NCBI GenBank assembly: GCA_041656295.1
Contig: JBBADV010000004.1
Coordinates: 55,001-119,000, forward strand
DNA length: 64,000 nucleotides
Reading direction: 5' to 3'
Source: Kiritimatiellales bacterium
Lineage (GTDB): Bacteria; Verrucomicrobiota; Kiritimatiellia; Kiritimatiellales; Tichowtungiaceae
The notes below the pieces were generated by a model. That model saw only the letters and a program-made list of their open reading frames with translations, was not told the DNA's origin and ran no database searches. Shown piece by piece: positions 63,385 to 64,000 of the stretch (positions are counted from its first letter, which is position 1; every line of letters starts with the position of its first letter). A program made the translations under genes and the position numbers.

Positions 63385-64000
63385 AAAAAATAATTAGAAT
63401 GATAATGGCGCTTTCCGGATTTTCGGTGGCGACTGCCGCCGGCAATGAAAAACCGAATGTGGTTTTTATTCATCTGGACGATCTGGATTTTAATGAAATC
63501 AGCTGCTATCGGGGATCCGGCTTGGTGCTGTCGCCGCACATGGATCAGCTCGCGAAAGACGGCATGAAATTTTTGCGTGGATATGTCACCAGTCCGGTTT
63601 GCGTTCCGAGCCGCTATGCGTTTCTCACCGGAAAATATGCCGGCAAAAATAACCGGCTGGCGCAGGAAATTCCGGCGGATAAACCGGTGAGTCTGGAGAA
63701 TGTTGAACTGCAGGGGAAATCCGGCGTGTTCATCGAAGCGGGCGGCGGAGAAAAAACAATTGCGCATTATTTTAATGAACTGGGCTATGCCACGGCGATG
63801 GTCGGCAAATATCATAACGACCGCATTTCGCTGCAGCGCCCGTATCTGAATTTCGGCAGCGATGCGCGTGATCCGGCGGCACTGAAAAAACTGAAAGAGC
63901 ATTATGCGGAAACTGTCGCGCGTGTAAAAGCGCAGACCGGTTTTGATGTGGTTGACCGCCTTTACTGGGAGAATAAAGAGGCGTTTCCGATTGAAGAAAT
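63381..64000 (+). CDS. sulfatase (type I, Cys-type formylglycine), cut by window end
   Basis: The first 206 residues of an exported sulfatase that runs off the window. Signal peptide (IIRMIMALSGFSVATAA), metal-site VVFIHLDDLDFNE and active-site motif SPVCVPSRYAFLTG, with Cys74 as the formylglycine precursor. ATGA overlap with the GH112 stop. It differs from the Ser-type sulfatase at 56293, so the operon holds two sulfatase classes that may act on different sulfated positions. Confidence 0.93.
   Translation, partial: MKKIIRMIMALSGFSVATAAGNEKPNVVFIHLDDLDFNEISCYRGSGLVLSPHMDQLAKDGMKFLRGYVTSPVCVPSRYAFLTGKYAGKNNRLAQEIPADKPVSLENVELQGKSGVFIEAGGGEKTIAHYFNELGYATAMVGKYHNDRISLQRPYLNFGSDARDPAALKKLKEHYAETVARVKAQTGFDVVDRLYWENKEAFPIEE

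Overview
The window looks like a chromosome segment from a Gram-negative, glycan-degrading member of the PVC group, most likely a Kiritimatiellota (former Verrucomicrobia subdivision 5) bacterium. The evidence is the combination of sulfatases, sialidases, jelly-roll and PEP-CTERM exported proteins, a kelch-mutarotase/sodium-symporter fusion, GntR/LacI-type hybrid regulators, TSP3-repeat and RHS proteins, and a 5' 16S rRNA segment at the left edge. The phylum is an inference from gene content; no 16S comparison could be run.

Layout. 1-1.1 kb: 5' part of a 16S rRNA gene on the minus strand with its boxA leader. 1.25-1.43 kb: remnant of an IS30-type element. 1.6-13.7 kb: sialic acid locus (regulator, mutarotase-symporter fusion, NanA lyase, a second lyase-family protein, three sialidase-type proteins, and related jelly-roll proteins, one with a PEP-CTERM anchor). 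14-19 kb: clpC, a free-standing NFACT-R domain protein, tmRNA (ssrA), a second IS30 end remnant and a FadL-type porin. 19.4-36.6 kb: a putative integrative element of about 17.2 kb, bounded by a 5'-half tRNA-Leu fragment on the left and the intact tRNA-Leu(TAA) on the right. It carries a tyrosine integrase, an excisionase-like HTH protein and a RepA-like ATPase. Its cargo is a type II Thoeris pair (TM-macro ThsA plus TIR ThsB), a very large RHS protein with a HExxH tip followed by translationally coupled lipoproteins, and other lipoproteins. 36.7-54.5 kb: housekeeping genes (UDP-sugar pyrophosphorylase, argJ-argB-argD, an RluA-type synthase, a sigma factor with a membrane partner, dnaX-ybaB-recR, a SpoIIE/STAS switch, rsmI, maf, a UDP-glucuronate decarboxylase, alr, tRNA-Arg). 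54.7-55.9 kb: an intact IS30-family element flanked by a 16-bp direct repeat. 56.3-64 kb: a second glycan operon (sulfatase, two tandem clan GH-A hydrolases, a GH112 galacto-N-biose/lacto-N-biose phosphorylase, and a sulfatase cut by the window end).

The glycan loci fit together as a mucin- or host-glycan-type programme. Sialidases release sialic acid, the mutarotase-symporter imports it and NanA splits it. Sulfatases and GH-A enzymes trim sulfated chains, and GH112 phosphorolyses the released Gal-beta-1,3-HexNAc disaccharide. The mobile island is an accessory defence and competition unit. Its most notable content is the Thoeris pair, the RHS-metallopeptidase with a putative partner lipoprotein, and a long structured inverted repeat upstream of a lipoprotein gene.
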